A stretch of 64,000 nucleotides of DNA, from contig JAIXTW010000003.1 in the NCBI GenBank assembly GCA_027483765.1, positions 62,001-126,000 of the forward strand. The letters are read 5' to 3'. Origin of the DNA: Streptomycetaceae bacterium. Lineage in GTDB: Bacteria > Actinomycetota > Actinomycetes > Nanopelagicales > Nanopelagicaceae. The notes below the pieces were generated by a model. That model made no database searches. It was given only the letters and a program-made list of their open reading frames with translations, and had not been told where the DNA came from. This document shows, in pieces, positions 1-10,750 of the stretch (its first letter is position 1; each line of letters begins with the position of its first letter). The position numbers and the translations under genes are program-made.

Positions 1-150
1 CTCAAGCAGGCCTTCGCCGAGTTGAGAGTAGTAGGCGTTAATCTGACGCGCGCGCTTAGCTGCATATAGAACTAATGAGTACTTAGAGCCGGCCTTATCG
101 AGCAGTTCATCGATAGGGGGATTTGTGATTCCGTCCATATGTGCACTCAT
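1..150 (-). CDS. rpoZ: RNA polymerase omega subunit (partial, N-terminal 50 residues)
   Basis: This is too short for the ORF track but reads open from an ATG at 150 to the window edge. The translation begins [20 protein letters not shown] and continues with [19 protein letters not shown], the strongly conserved omega signature that contacts the beta' subunit and helps RNA polymerase assemble. The C-terminal part, usually another 30-40 residues in actinobacteria, lies outside the window. It follows the guanylate kinase gene after about 31 bases and is probably the last visible gene of the pyr-gmk transcription unit. The order mIHF-gmk-rpoZ is the usual actinobacterial one. An internal ATG at codon 5 is an alternative start. 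Confidence 0.93.
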   Translation of the reverse strand, partial: MSAHMDGITNPPIDELLDKAGSKYSLVLYAAKRARQINAYYSQLGEGLLE

Positions 151-181
151 GTGTACTCCTTGCAATCAATTCTTGGCCTAA

Positions 182-1054
182 TTAGGCAGATGCGAATTCT
201 ATCAGGCTTGAGACCACCTTCTCGACCTCGTCATTTACTAGGACTTTGTCAAAAAAGGACGCTGCCGCAAGCTCTTCCTGCGCCAGAGCCAGTCGGGCTG
301 CTCGCCGCTCAGTGCTATCTGTACCACGTCCTTCTAATCTGGAAACTAACTCTTCCCAGCTTGGTGGTTCGAGGAAAACTAAAAGGGCTTGTGGAATCTT
401 CGCTTTAACCTGCTTCGCGCCCTCAATTTCAATCTCCAAGAGAACGTTCTCCCCCTGGGCCAAAGCTAGATCTACTGGCGTGCGTGGTGTTCCGTATCGT
501 GCACCAGCGAATTCGGCCCATTCAAGAAAGTGATCATCCTTAATTGCTTGATCAAACTCTTCATTACTTAAATAGTGATAGTCAACACCAGCTGATTCAT
601 TGAAACGAGCCGGTCTAGTTGTCGCCGAAACAATAACAACAAAGTCAGAAATTTCTTTTAGTCTCTTTGCGATAGTGCTCTTACCCACTCCCCCTGGACC
701 AGAGAGAACAATCAATTTGCCTATCTGTGGCGAAGTTGGCAATTCAAATTCCTTTAATAGCGCTGCTCGTTGATAACGTCCAAGGCCTTGAATCCGTCTC
801 GTACTAGAAATCCCGAGCTTTTCCAATAACGCCTTTCCCCGAATTTTACCCACTCCGCTCTTTGATTCAACCATTTCTAAAACGCGCATCTTTGCAATTG
901 CTTCCCTAGTGCCCGCCAAAGCAATCACTTCTGCAATGGAAATCTCGCCGCTCTTAATCTGCGACTTAATCTGCGAACGCTCCTGGCGAGCAGCTTTGGC
1001 CAAAGCTAGGGCGGAAGCTCGTTCGGCCGGCGTTAATTGCGGAGGGACTCCCAT
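182..1054 (-). CDS. gmk: mIHF-type DNA-binding domain fused to guanylate kinase
   Basis: This 290-residue protein joins two proteins that are normally separate neighbours in actinobacteria. Residues 1-105 match the actinobacterial integration host factor: a basic helical start (LTPAERASALALAKAARQER) and a helix-hairpin-helix stretch SGVGKIRGKALLEKLGIS at about 66-83, then RRIQGLGRYQRAALL. Residues 112-290 are a full guanylate kinase, with P-loop GPGGVGKST at 119-127, GMP-binding SATTRPAR at about 143 and LLEIEIEGA at about 205. The kinase half phosphorylates GMP to GDP; the other half should bind and bend DNA. No stop codon or frameshift separates them in this sequence. The start lies 10 bases after pyrF. 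Confidence 0.93.
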   Translation of the reverse strand: MGVPPQLTPAERASALALAKAARQERSQIKSQIKSGEISIAEVIALAGTREAIAKMRVLEMVESKSGVGKIRGKALLEKLGISSTRRIQGLGRYQRAALLKEFELPTSPQIGKLIVLSGPGGVGKSTIAKRLKEISDFVVIVSATTRPARFNESAGVDYHYLSNEEFDQAIKDDHFLEWAEFAGARYGTPRTPVDLALAQGENVLLEIEIEGAKQVKAKIPQALLVFLEPPSWEELVSRLEGRGTDSTERRAARLALAQEELAAASFFDKVLVNDEVEKVVSSLIEFASA

Positions 1055-1064
1055 GGTTCCAAAG

Positions 1065-1766
1065 TTACTGGAGTATCTCTTCAGAAATCGCTCGCGCTGC
1101 AGAGGTCATAGCGCTCGCGCCATCAGTCCACGCCTGAGTTATTGGGCGCCCAATAACGACATAGGACGCACCCGCAGCGATTGCGGCGTGAGGTGTCATT
1201 GTTCGTTTCTGATCATCAGTCCCAGTATTACCGGCTGGCCTCACACCGGGCGTAATAATCTTGGGCAGATCACCAACGGCGGAACGGATCGCTGATATCT
1301 CAAGCGGCGAACAGACAATAGCTTTGGCTCCGGCGGTCACCGCCATAGTGGCTAACGCGACCGCGCTCTCGAGCGCGTTATTGGCAAATCCAATCTCGAA
1401 AAGATCCTCTTCGGTTAACGATGTCAAAATTGTTACCGCCGTGACATCCGTCTTTGGCACTGCACTCACGGCCGCCTTAATCATCTCCTTACCGCCGGAA
1501 GCATGAACAGTTAAGAAGCGAGGAGCTAAGGATTCGATCGCCAATGCTGCCGCCCCCACAGTGTGTGGAATATCGTGCAATTTTAAATCAAGAAAAATAT
1601 CAGCATCGGTTGCAGATTTAATCCGCTCAACACCTGCATGGCCAAAGGTAAGAAAGAATTCCAATCCCAATTTGTAGACACTGATGTAGTCGCGAGTTGC
1701 CTCTATCCATCTCTGGGCAATATCCAGATCCGGGGTATCAACTGCTAGAACTATTGGAGCCCTCAT
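1065..1766 (-). CDS. pyrF: Orotidine 5'-phosphate decarboxylase
   Basis: This enzyme carries out the last step of UMP synthesis, decarboxylating OMP. The 233-residue length and the motif DLKLHDIPHT, with D60, K62 and D65 as the catalytic charged network, match the short class I enzyme found in E. coli. As recalled from known families, mycobacteria use the longer class II type. The C-terminal phosphate-binding part reads ITPGVRP and later YVVIGRPIT. Its ATG overlaps the pyrD stop by four bases, so the two are translationally coupled. The mIHF-gmk fusion follows closely downstream. Confidence 0.96.
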   Translation of the reverse strand: MRAPIVLAVDTPDLDIAQRWIEATRDYISVYKLGLEFFLTFGHAGVERIKSATDADIFLDLKLHDIPHTVGAAALAIESLAPRFLTVHASGGKEMIKAAVSAVPKTDVTAVTILTSLTEEDLFEIGFANNALESAVALATMAVTAGAKAIVCSPLEISAIRSAVGDLPKIITPGVRPAGNTGTDDQKRTMTPHAAIAAGASYVVIGRPITQAWTDGASAMTSAARAISEEILQ

Positions 1767-2704
1767 GGCTTCTCATCCCGGTGTGCGTAACCAATCGCTT
1801 GTTGAAGAGTCGCAAATCCTCGAGCTGCCAGGAGTTCACGCAATTCATTTTGAATTGATATCAGCGCAGTTGGATTTCCAAAACTTGCAGTTCCCACCGA
1901 TACTCCTGAAGCACCGGCAAGTATTAACTCGAGTGCATCACGCCCCGATGCAACACCACCCATTCCCAGGATTGGAATGTGTGGAAGCGCAGCATGTACT
2001 TGGTAAATCGCCCTTACAGCTATCGGACGAATAGCTGGACCCGATAAACCGCCAGTTTTCCCACCAAGATGTGGCTTCATGGTCTCTAGATTGATAACCA
2101 TTCCTAAGACCGTATTGATCAAGGCCAGCGCATCTGCGCCAGCGTCAACTACTCCCTTTGCAATTTCGGGAAGATTGGTTACATCGGGCGATAACTTTGC
2201 AATGATTGGTAGTTCTCCGCCGATAGTTTTACGAACCCCATCAATAACGCGACGTGAGGCATCAGGATCGCACGCAAATACCAAGCCACGATTTTCGACA
2301 TTCGGACAAGAGATATTTACTTCAACAGCGCTGATCCCTGAGACAGATCTGAGCTTGCGAGCAAGAGTGGAATATTCTTCAATCGTTTCTCCGGCTATTG
2401 AAACGATTACGCGCGCTTTCTGCTCCAGCAGCCACGGCACATCATTTGCTAAGAAGGAATCAATACCGGGACCTTGCAGTCCTATCGAATTGAGCATTCC
2501 CGAAGGGGTTTCAGCCATTCTTGGCGTTGGACGACCATGACGAGGTTTGGTCATCACTGATTTCGTAACTATAGCCCCGACATCTTTCAGTGGAAAAAAT
2601 TGCGCTAACTCTTTACCGCTGCTGGCACACCCGCTTGCAGTAAAGATTGGAGTCGGAAACCATGCGTTCGCGAGCGTGGTCGACATATCAACTGGAAGCG
2701 TCAT
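1763..2704 (-). CDS. pyrD: Dihydroorotate dehydrogenase, class 1B catalytic subunit
   Basis: This 313-residue FMN protein oxidises dihydroorotate to orotate. The active-site motif NISCPN at 130-135 supplies Cys133 as catalytic base, which marks class 1; class 2 membrane enzymes use Ser. The C-terminal FMN phosphate site is visible as GMGGVASGRDALELILAGA. Adjacent pyrK, overlapping by four bases, identifies the NAD-linked class 1B heterotetramer rather than the fumarate-linked 1A form. No membrane-anchoring N-terminal helix is present, so the enzyme is cytosolic and independent of quinones. It overlaps pyrF by four bases downstream. Confidence 0.95.
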   Translation of the reverse strand: MTLPVDMSTTLANAWFPTPIFTASGCASSGKELAQFFPLKDVGAIVTKSVMTKPRHGRPTPRMAETPSGMLNSIGLQGPGIDSFLANDVPWLLEQKARVIVSIAGETIEEYSTLARKLRSVSGISAVEVNISCPNVENRGLVFACDPDASRRVIDGVRKTIGGELPIIAKLSPDVTNLPEIAKGVVDAGADALALINTVLGMVINLETMKPHLGGKTGGLSGPAIRPIAVRAIYQVHAALPHIPILGMGGVASGRDALELILAGASGVSVGTASFGNPTALISIQNELRELLAARGFATLQQAIGYAHRDEKP

Positions 2705-3549
2705 TGGTGAACCTCAGGTATTTGACCAACTAAATCCCATTGGACGCGGGACCCATCCATCACAGGTCCGTCAATACATGAGCGGAGCATTGAGGTCGAT
2801 CCATCTTCATTTCGAATCGGAAGAACGCAAGTCATGCAAATTCCTATGCCGCAAGCCATAGATTCTTCCACGGCGCATTGATGAATAACCTCGGTATGAG
2901 CTACCAACTCGGTGATAGCGCGCAACATACCCATTGGGCCACATGAGTAGATAACGTCGATATTTCGATTAGAAACAATCTCCAACAGCGACTCAGTAAC
3001 ACGACCGGTTTCACCCATTGAACCATCTTCGGTATAAATCTTGAGCGAGTTAACTGATCTCTTACCCTCCATCGGAGCATAAATTTTTGAACCATTGCTA
3101 GCGCCTAGCAACATATCAACTTTGCAACCACGCGATTTCAAAACATCTGCCAGACCAAAAAGTGGTGCCGATCCATACCCGCCACCAATAAGAAGTGCGT
3201 TAATCGGTTCGGTGGGAATCCCAAAAGATGTTCCTAGTGGCGCCACTATGTCGAGCTCTGCACCCTCAATTTGCGAACATAACCACCTGGAACCAGCTCC
3301 ATGTGGAGCGACTATTAACTCCATTGTCCCGCCGTACTGAGAACTCTCAGAGACGCGCGAGATTGCAAATGCCCTTCGAAGGATCATCCGCGAAGAATCG
3401 CCACCCACACTGATTGCAACGAAGTTCCCAGGTCTACAACTTTTTACAATCTCGCCAACATTGATATGAATCTGATGGTAGGCGCCCACACGTTTATTTG
3501 AAATGATGGTCGCGATTTGCTGAGTTGCACCCTTGTTAATGCTTGTCAT
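2701..3549 (-). CDS. pyrK: Dihydroorotate dehydrogenase electron-transfer subunit
   Basis: This protein passes electrons from the PyrD FMN through a 2Fe-2S cluster and FAD to NAD+. The 282-residue sequence has a ferredoxin-reductase fold: an FAD-binding LRRAFAI near 57-63, a nucleotide-binding GGGYGSAPLFGLADVL near 122-137 and YSCGPMGML near 201-209. The C-terminal cluster ligands are C233, C238, C241 and C258 in VEESMACGIGICMTC and LRSC. It starts two bases after the carB stop and overlaps pyrD by four bases, so the subunits are produced together. Confidence 0.95.
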   Translation of the reverse strand: MTSINKGATQQIATIISNKRVGAYHQIHINVGEIVKSCRPGNFVAISVGGDSSRMILRRAFAISRVSESSQYGGTMELIVAPHGAGSRWLCSQIEGAELDIVAPLGTSFGIPTEPINALLIGGGYGSAPLFGLADVLKSRGCKVDMLLGASNGSKIYAPMEGKRSVNSLKIYTEDGSMGETGRVTESLLEIVSNRNIDVIYSCGPMGMLRAITELVAHTEVIHQCAVEESMACGIGICMTCVLPIRNEDGSTSMLRSCIDGPVMDGSRVQWDLVGQIPEVHQ

Positions 3550-3551
3550 CG

Positions 3552-6500
3552 CTACTTAAGCCATTCCTGAATTGATTGAACAGGTAGTTCTCCGGTACGA
3601 AGCGCTTTGATACCTTCAACAGCTGCGCTAAAACCTGCGGTTGTTGTAATGATCGGAATTGAACGCTGGACTGAAGCTGTTCGAATCGCCCATCCATCTG
3701 CGCGAGTTCCACGTCCAACTGGGGTGTTGATCACGAGCTGCACAGTTCCCGCGTTGAGCATTTCCACAATCGTCTTCTCACCCAGTGGTCCGGTGCCTTC
3801 AGAGTTTTTACGCACCTTGACTACCTTCACGCCATCTTCTTCTAGAACTCGAGCGGTTCCATCTGTCGCCAATAAGGTGAAGCCAAGCTCTGCCAATTTA
3901 CGAGCCGGTTCAATTCCAGCTGGTTTATCTTTATCCGCTAACGAGATAAACACAGTCCCGGTTTTAGGAAGTGGCCCGAAGGAACTAATCTGAGATTTGG
4001 CATATGCCTCTCCGAAATTATCGGCGATACCCATAACTTCACCGGTGGAACGCATCTCTGGTCCAAGTACGGCGTCTACTCCTCGACCATCAACTCGTCT
4101 AAATCGATTCCATGGCAGGACTGCTTCTTTGACGCTAATCCCCTTTGCGACTGCATCTCCCGATTGCGGCAATAGCGACTCTAATCGCAGCTGCGCGATT
4201 GTTGCACCGAGTGAAATACGTGCGGCAGCTTTCGCTAAGGGAACACCTGTGGCTTTACTGACAAACGGAACTGTACGTGAGGCGCGGGGATTAGCTTCAA
4301 GTACATACAAGACTTTATCTGCCATAGCGAACTGGATATTAATTAAGCCCCGAACACCAACACCTTGTGCAATCTTCAGAGTTGCTTCTCGAATCGCACT
4401 TCGCTGTTCAGCCGAGATAGTCATCGCAGGTAGAACGCAGGCGCTATCACCTGAATGAATTCCTGCCTCTTCAATATGCTCCATAATCCCACCCAGGAAG
4501 AGTTCTTCTCCATCGAAAAGTGCATCTACATCTAATTCGATTGCAGAATCTAAAAATCTATCAACAAGAACTGGGTGGTCCGGGGTGATATCAGTTGCAC
4601 GAGCTATGAACGAGGCAAGTGCTTCATTGTCATAAACAATTTCCATACCGCGACCACCTAGAACAAAGCTCGGCCGAACAAGAACTGGGTAGCCGATTCG
4701 TTGCGCAATAGTTTGCGCTTCTAACTCTGTTGCAGCCATCCCGAATTCAGGAGCAGTTAGTCCTTGATCCGCTAGCACTTGGCCAAAGGCTCCGCGCTCT
4801 TCAGCCAAATTAATTGCCTCTGGACTTGTGCCGAGAATCGTTACTCCAGCAGCCTTGAGACCAGCCGCTAGACCCAGAGGTGTCTGTCCCCCGAGCTGAG
4901 TGATTACTCCTAAGACTGGACCAGCGAGCGTCTCGGCGTGAACAACTTCTAAAACATCTTCAAGGGTAAGTGGTTCAAAGTAAAGGCGATCACTTGTGTC
5001 GTAATCCGTCGAAACAGTCTCCGGATTGCAATTAATCATAATTGTTTCGTAATCCGCCTCACGAAGAACAAATGATGCGTGCACACAAGAATAATCAAAC
5101 TCAATTCCTTGACCAATTCGATTGGGCCCACTACCTAAAATAATTACGGCAGGCTTTGTACGAGGGCGAACTTCAGTCTCTTCCTCATAACTCGAGTAGT
5201 GGTACGGAGTGAATGCTTCAAATTCAGCAGCGCAGGTATCTACCGTCTTATATACGGGGCGAATGTTTTCGTGGTGTCGAGCCTTCCGAACATCCTCTTC
5301 GCTTACACCGCGCAGACGTGCAATCTGCAAGTCTGAGAAACCTAAAGATTTGGCTGATTGAAGTACTTCAGCGGTCAGGCCGCCGAGCTCGGCAATGGCA
5401 GATGCTTCACGATTAATTAACTCGATCTGACTCAAGAACCATCGGTCAATTTTTGTAGAAGCATAAATCTCTTCAATGCTCGCACCGCACCACATGGCAA
5501 GTTGTACCTGCTGGAGTCGATACTCAGTGGGTACTTTCATAGATTCCAGTAAAGAACTCTTCTGGGTGTCTGGGAATTTCTTCGGGAAGGTAAAGGTCGC
5601 TTCTTTGCGTTCAAGTGAACGCAACGCCTTCATTAAGGCTTCCGGGAAGGAGCGCCCGATTGCCATAGCTTCGCCAACGCTCTTCATCGTTGTTGTCAGG
5701 CGTGGATCAGCATCTTGAAACTTCTCGAAGGCAAATCTTGGCGCCTTCACCACGATGTAATCAAGGGTTGGCTCGAAGGAAGCTGGTGTCACCTGAGTGA
5801 TGTCATTTTTGATCTCATCCAAGGTGTAACCGATTGCAAGTTTGGTAGCAATCTTTGCAATGGGAAAGCCGGTCGCTTTCGAAGCTAAGGCGCTTGAGCG
5901 TGAAACACGTGGATTCATCTCAATCACAATGATTCGACCAGAATTGGGATCGACTGCAAATTGAATATTGCAGCCGCCGGTGTCGACTCCAACTTCTCGG
6001 ATGATATCAATCGATAGATTGCGAAGTTTCTGAAACTCAACATCCGTTAAGGTCAACGCTGGTGCTACGGTAATGGAATCACCGGTATGTACACCCATTG
6101 GGTCGATATTCTCGATGCTGCAAACGATGACAACGTTATCTGCTCGATCGCGCATCACTTCTAATTCATACTCTTTCCAACCAATAATCGACTCTTCAAT
6201 CAGCACTTCAGATGTTGGACTATGTAAAAGACCAGCTCCGGCAATTTGTCGAAGAGTTGGTTCATCGAAGGCGATTCCTGAGCCCAAACCGCCCATAGTA
6301 AAAGATGGTCGAATAACAACCGGATAACTTAACTGCGCAGCAGCACTCATGACTTCATCGATTGTGTGACAGATGATTGAGCGAGCCGATTCGCCGCCAA
6401 TTTTCTCCACAATAGCTCGGAAGAGTTCACGATTCTCTCCGCGTTCAATCGCTGCCACATCAGCTCCGATTAGCTTCACGTTGTATTTATCGAGCGTTCC

Positions 6501-6815
6501 AGCTTGAAAGAGGCCGATGGCAGCATTTAGCGCAGTTTGTCCGCCGAGAGTTGCAAGAACGGCATCTGGCCGTTCCTTAGCGATAATTCGTTCAATGAAT
6601 TCAGGTGTGATTGGTTCGATATATGTTGCGTCAGCGAACTCAGGGTCGGTCATGATGGTCGCTGGATTAGAGTTAACCAAGATGACTCGTATTCCTTCGG
6701 CTCGAAGTACACGGCATGCTTGAGTACCCGAATAATCGAATTCACACGCTTGCCCGATAACGATCGGTCCCGAGCCAATTACTAGAACACTCTTAATCGA
6801 ATTATCGCGAGGCAT
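3552..6815 (-). CDS. carB: Carbamoyl-phosphate synthase large subunit
   Basis: At 1087 residues this is the normal full length. It makes carbamoyl phosphate from bicarbonate, ammonia passed from CarA and two ATP. The two homologous halves are visible. The first begins [20 protein letters not shown] and carries the first ATP-grasp domain; the second repeats this as [19 protein letters not shown] at about residue 560. A C-terminal methylglyoxal-synthase-like regulatory domain (about 940-1087) would bind allosteric nucleotides. The ATG overlaps the carA stop by one base (TAATG). Confidence 0.97.
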   Translation of the reverse strand: MPRDNSIKSVLVIGSGPIVIGQACEFDYSGTQACRVLRAEGIRVILVNSNPATIMTDPEFADATYIEPITPEFIERIIAKERPDAVLATLGGQTALNAAIGLFQAGTLDKYNVKLIGADVAAIERGENRELFRAIVEKIGGESARSIICHTIDEVMSAAAQLSYPVVIRPSFTMGGLGSGIAFDEPTLRQIAGAGLLHSPTSEVLIEESIIGWKEYELEVMRDRADNVVIVCSIENIDPMGVHTGDSITVAPALTLTDVEFQKLRNLSIDIIREVGVDTGGCNIQFAVDPNSGRIIVIEMNPRVSRSSALASKATGFPIAKIATKLAIGYTLDEIKNDITQVTPASFEPTLDYIVVKAPRFAFEKFQDADPRLTTTMKSVGEAMAIGRSFPEALMKALRSLERKEATFTFPKKFPDTQKSSLLESMKVPTEYRLQQVQLAMWCGASIEEIYASTKIDRWFLSQIELINREASAIAELGGLTAEVLQSAKSLGFSDLQIARLRGVSEEDVRKARHHENIRPVYKTVDTCAAEFEAFTPYHYSSYEEETEVRPRTKPAVIILGSGPNRIGQGIEFDYSCVHASFVLREADYETIMINCNPETVSTDYDTSDRLYFEPLTLEDVLEVVHAETLAGPVLGVITQLGGQTPLGLAAGLKAAGVTILGTSPEAINLAEERGAFGQVLADQGLTAPEFGMAATELEAQTIAQRIGYPVLVRPSFVLGGRGMEIVYDNEALASFIARATDITPDHPVLVDRFLDSAIELDVDALFDGEELFLGGIMEHIEEAGIHSGDSACVLPAMTISAEQRSAIREATLKIAQGVGVRGLINIQFAMADKVLYVLEANPRASRTVPFVSKATGVPLAKAAARISLGATIAQLRLESLLPQSGDAVAKGISVKEAVLPWNRFRRVDGRGVDAVLGPEMRSTGEVMGIADNFGEAYAKSQISSFGPLPKTGTVFISLADKDKPAGIEPARKLAELGFTLLATDGTARVLEEDGVKVVKVRKNSEGTGPLGEKTIVEMLNAGTVQLVINTPVGRGTRADGWAIRTASVQRSIPIITTTAGFSAAVEGIKALRTGELPVQSIQEWLK

Positions 6816-7942
6816 TATTGGGTAGCCACCGTTCTTGGGTAGCGAGTCATGATTTCCACGAACTGATCAAATAGATAAGAAGCATCGTGAGGTCCTGCTG
6901 CCGCCTCCGGGTGGTACTGCACACTAAACGCACCACGTTCTAGCAATTCAATTCCTTCAACTACGCCATCATTGAGACAGATATGAGTTACCTGTCCTGG
7001 ACCAAAGACTGTAGTAAATCCCGAATCGGTTGGCGCCTTAAGAGCGAAACCATGGTTATGAGCGGTGATTTCTACCTTTCCGCTTCGCTTATCCAGTACT
7101 GGTTGATTGATTCCACGATGGCCAAATTGCAACTTGTATGTCTCAAAACCAAGCGCTCTTCCCAGAATTTGATGACCGAAACAAATACCAAAGATTGGAA
7201 TTTCCTCCAAGAGAACTTCTCGCACTAAATCTATGGTCTCCGTCATCGTTGCCGGATCTCCGGGACCATTCGATAGGAATACTCCATCCGGCTTCACCGA
7301 CAAGATTTGTTCGAGCGTTACGTTGTAGGGCATTACATGAACTTCAATTCCGCGCTCACTCATCGCCCTGGGTGTTGCACCCTTAATTCCGAGGTCTATC
7401 GCAACAACTGTAAACTTCTTCTCGCCTTGTGCAGGCACTACATAACTTGTTGGAGTCGACACATCGGCAGATAAATAGGCACCGTTCATCGCGCTCTGCT
7501 TTCGAACCTCAATCACCATCTCTTCTCGAGTGAGATTCTCGCCCGAGAAAATTCCAACCTTCATTGCACCTCGATCACGAAGATGGCGAGTAATCGCTCT
7601 CGTGTCGACGCCTTGAATACCGACAACTCCTTGCGAGATAAGTTCCGACTCAAGATCACGTTCACTTCGCCAGTTACTGGTTATGGTGGAAGGGTTGCGA
7701 ACAACAAAACCTGCAACCCAGTACTTACTAGATTCATTATCAAAGGTATTTACACCTGTGTTACCGATATGAGGCGCAGTCATAACAACCACTTGTTTGT
7801 GATACGAAGGGTCGGTAAGAGTCTCTTGATATCCAGTCATGCCGGTCTGAAAGACAGCTTCACCAAATGTTTTACCGGTTGCAGCCCATGATTTACCTTC
7901 GAAGATTCGTCCATCATCGAGAACAAAAAATGCTTGCGACAT
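6815..7942 (-). CDS. carA: Carbamoyl-phosphate synthase small (glutaminase) subunit
   Basis: This 375-residue class I glutamine amidotransferase hydrolyses glutamine and channels ammonia to CarB. The N-terminal CarA domain opens with [14 protein letters not shown]. The C-terminal triad glutaminase carries the nucleophile Cys254 in [10 protein letters not shown] and the His/Glu pair in [12 protein letters not shown]. Start and stop overlap its neighbours by one base each (TAATG), so carA sits tightly coupled between pyrC and carB. Confidence 0.97.
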   Translation of the reverse strand: MSQAFFVLDDGRIFEGKSWAATGKTFGEAVFQTGMTGYQETLTDPSYHKQVVVMTAPHIGNTGVNTFDNESSKYWVAGFVVRNPSTITSNWRSERDLESELISQGVVGIQGVDTRAITRHLRDRGAMKVGIFSGENLTREEMVIEVRKQSAMNGAYLSADVSTPTSYVVPAQGEKKFTVVAIDLGIKGATPRAMSERGIEVHVMPYNVTLEQILSVKPDGVFLSNGPGDPATMTETIDLVREVLLEEIPIFGICFGHQILGRALGFETYKLQFGHRGINQPVLDKRSGKVEITAHNHGFALKAPTDSGFTTVFGPGQVTHICLNDGVVEGIELLERGAFSVQYHPEAAAGPHDASYLFDQFVEIMTRYPRTVATQ

Positions 7943-9228
7943 TATTTGCTCCTTTCGAATGTGACTCGGCCATCAAAAATGGTTGTTGTGATTATCCCTG
8001 GGAGCTCGCGCCCGTGGAAGGGAGTATTCCGGCTGCGAGAGGCCACCAGGTCACGATCTACCCGGTAGGTCGCGGTTGGATTCATCACAGTGATATGAGC
8101 CGGTGAACCAACTTCAAGATCGCGACCGTGTTGGTAATACTGGCCAATCCGAGCTGGAGCCTTACTCATTCGCATCGCTACCTGCTCCCAGTTCATGAGG
8201 CCAGTCTGAACCATAGTTTGATTGACAATCGGTAGCGCCGTTTCCAGACCGATCATGCCAAAGGCCGCCTCCTGCCACTCGCACTCTTTACTTTCCGTCC
8301 CATGCGGTGCGTGATCTGTTGCAACGATATCTATGACTCCTTCAGCTAAAGCCTCTCGAAGTGCCATGACATCGCGTTCTGTACGTAATGGAGGATTAAC
8401 TTTATATACGGCGTCATAACTTCTTGCCAACTCATCGGTGAGTAAGAGATGGTGTGGAGTTACCTCGGCGGTTACCTGAATTCCGCGAGCTTTAGCCCAG
8501 CGAATAATCTCTACTCCACCGGCAGTCGTTACATGACAAATATGTAATCGTGCTTGCAGAAAATCGGCAAGTAGAATGTCACGAGCAATAATTGCTTCCT
8601 CTGCAATCGCCGGCCAACCCTTGAGGCCCAATTGAGAAGAGACTATTCCCTCATTCATCTGTGAACCTTTAGTAAGCGCGGGCTCTTGCGCATGTTGCGC
8701 AATCACACCGTTAAAGCCCTTTACGTACTCGAGCGCATGACGCATCACCAATGCATCTGAGACGCAATGCCCGTCATCACTAAATACTCTTACTTGCGCT
8801 TCAGAGTTTGCCATTGCACCAATGTCTGCAAGGTTTACTCCACCAAGTCCTTGAGTGACCGCCCCGATTGGAAATACATCAACCAGTCCAGCTTTCTGCC
8901 CAAGTCTGAATACATGCTCAACAACACTGGCATTATCGGCAACCGGAGTTGTATTGGCCATCGCGCTGACCGCTACATATCCGCCCTTGGCCGCAGCCTG
9001 CGAACCAGAGAGAACTGTTTCAGCGCTCTCTTTGCCTGGTTCGCGCAAGTGGGTATGTAAATCAACCAAGCCAGGTAAGAGAATGCAATCCTTTGCATCA
9101 ATTACTCGTTCATCATTGAGGACTCCATCAGCGGTATCCATGGCGGTAATTACGCCATCTGATATGTGAATGTTGGCTTTACTTCCATCGACCAGGGTTC
9201 CGTTTTTTATAAATAGCTTCTCGCTCAT
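7942..9228 (-). CDS. pyrC: Dihydroorotase
   Basis: This 428-residue amidohydrolase cyclises carbamoyl aspartate to dihydroorotate. The zinc-binding signature [10 protein letters not shown] places metal ligands at H58 and H60. Further metal-site motifs are ICHVTTAGG and the late [10 protein letters not shown] containing the catalytic Asp. The length and motif set fit the long class I (Bacillus/actinobacterial) dihydroorotase, which often works in complex with aspartate transcarbamoylase. It overlaps pyrB by four bases and carA by one. Confidence 0.96.
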   Translation of the reverse strand: MSEKLFIKNGTLVDGSKANIHISDGVITAMDTADGVLNDERVIDAKDCILLPGLVDLHTHLREPGKESAETVLSGSQAAAKGGYVAVSAMANTTPVADNASVVEHVFRLGQKAGLVDVFPIGAVTQGLGGVNLADIGAMANSEAQVRVFSDDGHCVSDALVMRHALEYVKGFNGVIAQHAQEPALTKGSQMNEGIVSSQLGLKGWPAIAEEAIIARDILLADFLQARLHICHVTTAGGVEIIRWAKARGIQVTAEVTPHHLLLTDELARSYDAVYKVNPPLRTERDVMALREALAEGVIDIVATDHAPHGTESKECEWQEAAFGMIGLETALPIVNQTMVQTGLMNWEQVAMRMSKAPARIGQYYQHGRDLEVGSPAHITVMNPTATYRVDRDLVASRSRNTPFHGRELPGIITTTIFDGRVTFERSK

Positions 9229-10172
9229 AATGAAACCTCCAAATCTTGATTACCTGCCAGCAGAAGATACAAAATCGCCATTCTCACGCTCACCCCGTTC
9301 TTCACCTGTTCAACGATTACAGAACGCGCACTATCAGCACTCTCAGAAGAAATCTCAAGGCCTCGATTCATAGGACCCGGATGCATCACTATTGATTGAG
9401 TTTTCATTCTTGCTAGGCGATCCAAATTCAGGCCATAGAAACGTGCGTACTCACCAGCGCTCGGGAGGTACATCTCAGTCATGCGTTCAATCTGAATGCG
9501 CAACATAATGACTGCGTCGACGCTCTCAATAACAGAGTCAAGGTCATAGGAGATAGTGACAGGCCATGATTCAACACCTATAGGTAACAGGGTTGGAGGT
9601 GCAACCAATACTACGTGTGCACCTAACATAGATAGCAGGAGCACATTCGAGCGGGCCACCCGGGAGTGCAGAATGTCACCAACAATGGCGATTCGTAATC
9701 CTGTTAGGTCATCATTTCCATGTGCACAATGTTTACGGATGGTAAAGGCATCGAGTAGGGCTTGACTTGGGTGCTCGTGGGTTCCATCACCAGCATTAAT
9801 CACAGAGCCCGACATCCATTGCCCCTGAGCCAGAGTATGCGCTGCACCCGATGCGCTATGTCGAATGATTACGGCATCTGCTCCCATCGCTTGCAGAGTT
9901 TGGGCAGTATCTTTAAGTGACTCCCCTTTACTTAAGCTCGAACCCTTGGCAGAGAAATTGATGACATCAGCCGATAATCGCTTTGCTGCAGCTTCAAAAG
10001 AGATTCGGGTCCTTGTTGAATCTTCGGCGAAGAGATTTACGATTGTTCTTCCTCGAAGCGTAGGTAACTTCTTCATCGGACCATCGGAAGCTCGTGAAAG
10101 TGTTTCCGCTGTATTAAGAATCGAAAGCGCATCGCTCTTCGTGAGGTCAGCGATTGAAAGTAAGTGACGCAT
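9225..10172 (-). CDS. pyrB: Aspartate carbamoyltransferase catalytic subunit
   Basis: This 315-residue enzyme transfers the carbamoyl group to aspartate, the committed step of pyrimidine synthesis. The carbamoyl-phosphate loop STRTR is at 52-56, HPSQALLD at 134-141 and the C-terminal MHPGPMNRG is clear. No pyrI regulatory chain is seen nearby, as expected for actinobacteria that rely on PyrR for control. The start overlaps the pyrR stop by one base (TAATG). Confidence 0.96.
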   Translation of the reverse strand: MRHLLSIADLTKSDALSILNTAETLSRASDGPMKKLPTLRGRTIVNLFAEDSTRTRISFEAAAKRLSADVINFSAKGSSLSKGESLKDTAQTLQAMGADAVIIRHSASGAAHTLAQGQWMSGSVINAGDGTHEHPSQALLDAFTIRKHCAHGNDDLTGLRIAIVGDILHSRVARSNVLLLSMLGAHVVLVAPPTLLPIGVESWPVTISYDLDSVIESVDAVIMLRIQIERMTEMYLPSAGEYARFYGLNLDRLARMKTQSIVMHPGPMNRGLEISSESADSARSVIVEQVKNGVSVRMAILYLLLAGNQDLEVSL

Positions 10173-10705
10173 TACCCGGCCACCTCTTCGAGCAGAACTT
10201 CATCCACACCATCGAGTTCGCTCAGGTGCACCTTAATAATTTGCTGAGGCGAGGTCGGAAGATTCTTGCCAACGTAGTCAGCTTTAATCGGTAGCTGACG
10301 ATGCCCACGATCTACCAGGACCGCCAGTTGCACAGTTTTTGGTCGCCCCACCTCACCGAGGGCATCCAGTGCGGCTCGAATAGTTCTGCCAGAAAAAAGC
10401 ACGTCATCGACTAGGACTACGTGGCGATCTTCAACACCTAGCGGAGGAATGCTGGTTGGCGCCAAAGCTCGTGGTGCGCGCAGGCGCAGATCATCACGAT
10501 GCATCGTGATATCAAGAGTCCCGCATTCAACTGAATTTCCCGTAATGGATTCAATCTCGGCCGCCAAACGCTGAGCGAGATGCGCTCCACGTGTCGGGAT
10601 TCCTAAGAGGGTAACTAACTGCGAACCACTGTTACGTTCGCAAATTTCATGCGCGATGCGCGTGATGGCACGGGATATATCCGGCGCGGGCAGGGCAATG
10701 CTCAT
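10172..10705 (-). CDS. pyrR: Pyrimidine operon regulator PyrR / uracil phosphoribosyltransferase-like
   Basis: PyrR binds UMP/UTP and attaches to an RNA loop in the operon leader; many homologues also have uracil phosphoribosyltransferase activity. The PRPP-binding motif [17 protein letters not shown] is intact, and [16 protein letters not shown] and [18 protein letters not shown] match the family. The ORF track starts 21 codons earlier. The ATG at 10705 is preferred because a strong AAGGAG lies four bases upstream and the protein then begins at the usual [14 protein letters not shown], giving 177 residues. It is the first gene of the pyr operon and its own leader carries a PyrR-type hairpin. 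Confidence 0.95.
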   Translation of the reverse strand: MSIALPAPDISRAITRIAHEICERNSGSQLVTLLGIPTRGAHLAQRLAAEIESITGNSVECGTLDITMHRDDLRLRAPRALAPTSIPPLGVEDRHVVLVDDVLFSGRTIRAALDALGEVGRPKTVQLAVLVDRGHRQLPIKADYVGKNLPTSPQQIIKVHLSELDGVDEVLLEEVAG

Positions 10706-10709
10706 AAAT

Positions 10710-10750
10710 CTCCTTCCCCGCCTCACAGGACGGGTCGTTAAAGGATGTTG
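10710..10750 (-). promoter_or_regulatory. PyrR-binding RNA hairpin covering the pyrR ribosome binding site
   Basis: On the minus strand the leader reads CCCG TCCTGTGAGG CGGG, a short stem with a loop that fits UCCNGNGAGGY, the core of the known PyrR-binding RNA consensus. Outside this stem, TCCTT upstream can pair with the AAGGA of the ribosome binding site just below CGGG. PyrR bound with UMP would stabilise the hairpin and hide the AAGGAG, blocking pyrR translation and, through coupling, the operon. This translational design is what is described for mycobacterial pyrR. The pairing is seen in sequence; binding is inferred. Confidence 0.75.

Noticed and set aside
2901-3095. Minus-strand ORF of 64 residues inside pyrK
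   Set aside because: It is an out-of-frame shadow of the well-supported pyrK gene.
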